The notes beneath the pieces were generated by a model that was given only the letters and a program-made list of their open reading frames with translations, was not told where the DNA came from and made no database searches. A program made the position numbers and the translations under genes. 7,818 bases of DNA from Rubritepida sp. (GTDB lineage Bacteria > Pseudomonadota > Alphaproteobacteria > Acetobacterales > Acetobacteraceae), in contig JACMRO010000180.1 in the NCBI GenBank assembly GCA_014376425.1, forward strand, positions 1-7,818, given 5' to 3'. This document shows, piece after piece, positions 5,484 to 7,818 of this stretch (its first letter is position 1; every line of letters starts with the position of its first letter).

Positions 5484-6668
5484 ATGGACACAATTGGCAA
5501 CCCCTGCATCATCGGCTGGTCGCACAGCCGTTTTGGCAAGCTGGATGACGCGCCCGATGCCGAAGCCCTGATCGGCCTGGTCGCCCGCCAGGCGATCGAG
5601 GATGCGGGCATCGACCCGGCGGATGTCGATGCGGTGTTCCTGGGCCAGTTCAATGCCGGCTTTGTCCGGCAGGATTTCCCGTCCAGCCTGGTGTTCCAGG
5701 CGGTGCCGGAGCTGCGCTTCAAGCCCGCCACCCGCTACGAGAATGCCTGCGCCACCGGCAGCGCCGCCATTCATGGCGCGCTGGATTTCCTGGCCGCCGG
5801 GCGTGGCCGCTACACGCTGGTGGTCGGCGTCGAAAAGATGACGGCGACGCCCGGGCCGCGGGTTGGCGAGATTCTGCTCTCCGCCAGCTATCTGAAGGAC
5901 GAGGGCGAGGTGCCCGCCGGTTTTGCAGGCGTCTTCGGCCGCATCGCCGAGGCGTATTTCCAGCGCTACGGCGACCAGTCCGACGCGCTGGCCGCGATTG
6001 CCGCGAAGAACCACGCCAACGGCGTCGACAACCCCTGGGCGCAGATGCGGAAGGACCTCGGCTTCGCCTTCTGCCGGGCGGAGAGCGACCGCAACCCCTT
6101 CGTGGCACCCCCGCTCAAGCGCACGGATTGTTCGCTGGTCAGCGACGGGGCAGCGGCGCTGGTGATCGCCAGCGGCGAGGCGGCGGCCGGCGCCCGTCGC
6201 GCCGTGCGCTTTCTCGCCACCGCCCAGGTCAACGACCTGATGCCGATCCCCGCGCGCGACATCATCCGGTTCGAGGGTGCTGGGCGGGCCTGGGGCCAGG
6301 CGCTGGCCACCGCGGGGCTGGGGCTGGACGACCTCTCCTTCGTCGAGACGCATGACTGCTTCACCATCGCCGAGCTGATCGAATACGAGGCGATGGGCCT
6401 GGTGCCGGAAGGGCAGGGCGCCCGGGCGGTGCTGGAGGGTTGGACCGCCCGCGATGGCCGGCTGCCCGTCAACCGCTCAGGCGGGCTCAAGAGCAAGGGT
6501 CACCCCATAGGCGCCACCGGCGTTTCCATGCATGTTCTCTCCGCCATGCAACTCACGGGTGAGGCTGGCGACATGCAATTGCCGCGCGCCGACCGCGCTG
6601 GCATCTTCAACATGGGCGGGGCAGCTGTGGCAAATTACGTATCGGTGTTGGAGCGGGCCGCGAAATGA
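5484..6668 (+). CDS. Thiolase-family acetyl-CoA acetyltransferase (SCP-x-like)
   Basis: A 394-residue thiolase-fold enzyme. Such enzymes form or cleave a carbon-carbon bond between acyl-CoA units in fatty-acid or related degradation or in biosynthetic condensation. The nucleophile is C89 in NACATGSAA. H290 lies in ETHDCFTIAEL, and H340 in GGLKSKGHPIGATG. DCSLVSDGAAALVI (215-228) is typical of the family. The usual C-terminal CxG cysteine of classical thiolases is not seen: the end reads FNMGGAAVANY, as in the SCP-x/SCP2-thiolase-like group. Its exact substrate therefore remains open. The ATG at 5484 is preferred because GGGAG lies 9 bases upstream and the protein then begins directly with the conserved N-terminal strand. 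An in-frame ATG at 5448 has no good ribosome site. The stop overlaps the bphO start (ATGA), which implies co-translation. Confidence 0.9.
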   Translation: MDTIGNPCIIGWSHSRFGKLDDAPDAEALIGLVARQAIEDAGIDPADVDAVFLGQFNAGFVRQDFPSSLVFQAVPELRFKPATRYENACATGSAAIHGALDFLAAGRGRYTLVVGVEKMTATPGPRVGEILLSASYLKDEGEVPAGFAGVFGRIAEAYFQRYGDQSDALAAIAAKNHANGVDNPWAQMRKDLGFAFCRAESDRNPFVAPPLKRTDCSLVSDGAAALVIASGEAAAGARRAVRFLATAQVNDLMPIPARDIIRFEGAGRAWGQALATAGLGLDDLSFVETHDCFTIAELIEYEAMGLVPEGQGARAVLEGWTARDGRLPVNRSGGLKSKGHPIGATGVSMHVLSAMQLTGEAGDMQLPRADRAGIFNMGGAAVANYVSVLERAAK

Positions 6669-7315
6669 CCTTTGCCGGGCCTGGGGCCGGTTCTGCACTG
6701 GTCGGGAACGATGGCTTGCCGGCGATAGCGGAGCTGACGGAATCCGCGGTCCCACCATTGCGGATCGTTCTGCGGCAGGCGACGCAGGGTGTGCATGAGC
6801 GGATGCACGGCCATGATGGGTTCGCGAGCATCCAGGACCGGTCGATCCAACCCGCCGCGTATCGGCATCTGCTCATGCGTCTCTACGGGTTCTATGTGCC
6901 GTTCGAGGTGGCGGCCGGCGGCGGGCGGGATCGCACAAACTGGCTGGAGGACGACCTGGCCACGCTGGGCCTGGACCACCGGACCACCGCCATCGCGATG
7001 TGCCCGCGCATTCCCGCCCTCGACAGCCCCGGGTGCCGGCTGGGCGCGCGATACGTGGTCGAGGGCTCGGCGCTGGGCGGTCGCGGCCTGGCGCGTGGCC
7101 TGGACCCGCTCCTGGGCGCCGGAGTCGCCAGGGGACGCAGCTTCTTCAACGGCCGCGGCGCCGGGACTGCGGAGGCCTGGACCGCCTATCTTGCTCAACT
7201 TGCGGCGGCCCCGGCTGGCCAGGCATCACGGGCCACGATCATCCGGGCCGCAATGGGGACCTTCGTGGTATTCGGGGAATGGTTAGCTGGTTGGAAGGAT
7301 CCGACACATGGCTGA
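6665..7315 (+). CDS. bphO: Biliverdin-producing heme oxygenase
   Basis: A 216-residue bacterial heme oxygenase of the BphO type, which opens heme to biliverdin, iron and CO in the cytoplasm and so supplies the phytochrome chromophore. The conserved core starts near residue 32 with LRQATQGVHERMH, where H44 fits the proximal heme ligand. The distal helix segment YVVEGSALGGRGLARGL (130-146) carries the glycine-rich kink, and GRSFFNGRG (157-165) follows as in other BphO proteins. About 30 poorly conserved residues precede the core. The ATG overlaps the thiolase stop by 4 bp, with GGAG at 6650-6653 a little far upstream. No other in-frame ATG occurs before the core. The end overlaps bphP by 8 bp. 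A TTA leucine codon near the 3' end is rare for DNA this GC-rich. The neighbour bphP makes the assignment firm. Confidence 0.92.
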   Translation: MTFAGPGAGSALVGNDGLPAIAELTESAVPPLRIVLRQATQGVHERMHGHDGFASIQDRSIQPAAYRHLLMRLYGFYVPFEVAAGGGRDRTNWLEDDLATLGLDHRTTAIAMCPRIPALDSPGCRLGARYVVEGSALGGRGLARGLDPLLGAGVARGRSFFNGRGAGTAEAWTAYLAQLAAAPAGQASRATIIRAAMGTFVVFGEWLAGWKDPTHG

Positions 7316-7818
7316 AGCCTCCGGGACGATGCCGGCCGTGGATACGACGAATTGCGACCGGGAGCCGATCCACATCCCCGGCGCCATCCTGCCGCATGGT
7401 GTGATGCTGGTGCTGGATGCGAAAAGCTTTGAAATCCTTCAGGCCGCGGGCGACACATCGGGCTTGCTGGGCATGCCCGCAGAAGCACTGCTCGGCCAGT
7501 CGGTGGAAATTTTGCTCCGGCCCCAACAGGTGGCTAGCCTGCGCGCGCTGGCGGCGAACTTGACGCTGGAGAAGCCGCGTCACCTGCTCGACCCGTCGCT
7601 GCGCGTGGCGCCGGACCGCCCGCTCGATGCCAGCCTGCACCGCAGCGGCGGATCGCTCGTGCTCGAATTTGAGGCCGCCGATATCTTGGATCCGTTCGCC
7701 GCCGATCCGCTCGCCGGCGTGCACGAAATGGTGCAGGGCCTCGATGCTGCGGTGCCGTTGCAGGCGCTGTGCCAGCTTGCCGCCGAACGGGTGCGCGGCG
7801 TCGCCCGCTACGACCGCG
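7308..7818 (+). CDS. bphP: Bacteriophytochrome, N-terminal part (runs off the window)
   Basis: The first 170 residues of a red/far-red photoreceptor. The N-terminal PAS domain (about 15-130) contains NCDREPIHIPGAILPHG, where C16 is the cysteine that binds biliverdin in bacteriophytochromes. This position before the PAS domain is what separates them from plant and cyanobacterial phytochromes, which use a GAF cysteine. The GAF domain is just beginning (about residue 137 onward, ending at VARYDR). The PHY and output domains lie beyond the window, so a histidine kinase output is likely but not visible. In most homologues the motif reads GAIQPHG; here residue 28 is Leu. The ATG at 7308 has AAGGA at 7295-7299, 8 bases upstream, and overlaps the bphO stop by 8 bp (ATGGCTGA). 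This indicates coupled expression of chromophore enzyme and apoprotein. Confidence 0.95.
   Translation, partial: MAEASGTMPAVDTTNCDREPIHIPGAILPHGVMLVLDAKSFEILQAAGDTSGLLGMPAEALLGQSVEILLRPQQVASLRALAANLTLEKPRHLLDPSLRVAPDRPLDASLHRSGGSLVLEFEAADILDPFAADPLAGVHEMVQGLDAAVPLQALCQLAAERVRGVARYDR

Noticed and set aside
5463..6353. 296-codon open frame on the - strand opposite the thiolase
   Set aside because: It is the antisense shadow of a well-supported thiolase gene, and its sequence resembles no protein family.

Overview
This is high-GC DNA with strong G/C third positions, and six clear protein genes packed closely together. The gene types are an alphaproteobacterial HELNQPL-class sensor kinase, an OmpR-type regulator, an SCP-x-like thiolase, and a heme oxygenase followed by a bacteriophytochrome. 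This fits an alphaproteobacterium, perhaps of the Acetobacteraceae/Rhodospirillales kind. The lineage is an inference from content and composition. No tRNA, rRNA, CRISPR array, transposase or integrase was seen.

Layout. Bases 1-52 hold the probable tail of an upstream gene, in an unresolved frame. A metal-dependent amidohydrolase follows (49-1263, +). It converges on a small single-domain receiver protein (1282-1788, -) that has lost several conserved receiver residues. A 243-bp divergent intergenic region with inverted repeats separates this from an OmpR/PhoB-type response regulator (2032-2856, +). That regulator converges on a large membrane sensor histidine kinase (2951-5308, -), with a perfect 42-bp palindrome between the two genes that probably terminates transcription in both directions. 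A 175-bp divergent region then leads to a three-gene + operon with overlapping ends: thiolase (5484-6668), heme oxygenase bphO (6665-7315) and bacteriophytochrome bphP (7308 to beyond the window end).

How the genes may work together. BphO makes biliverdin from heme. BphP should bind biliverdin through Cys16, giving a red/far-red photoreceptor. The thiolase is joined to this pair by a 4-bp ATGA overlap, so an acyl-CoA enzyme is probably co-expressed with a light sensor. The sensor kinase, the OmpR-type regulator and the degenerate receiver form a signalling cluster next to it. Kinase-regulator pairing is not shown by the sequence: the genes converge rather than share an operon. No wholly new system is evident. 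The points most worth a second look are the degenerate receiver, the symmetric elements in the divergent region at 1789-2031, the perfect palindromic terminator, and the thiolase-bphO-bphP coupling.
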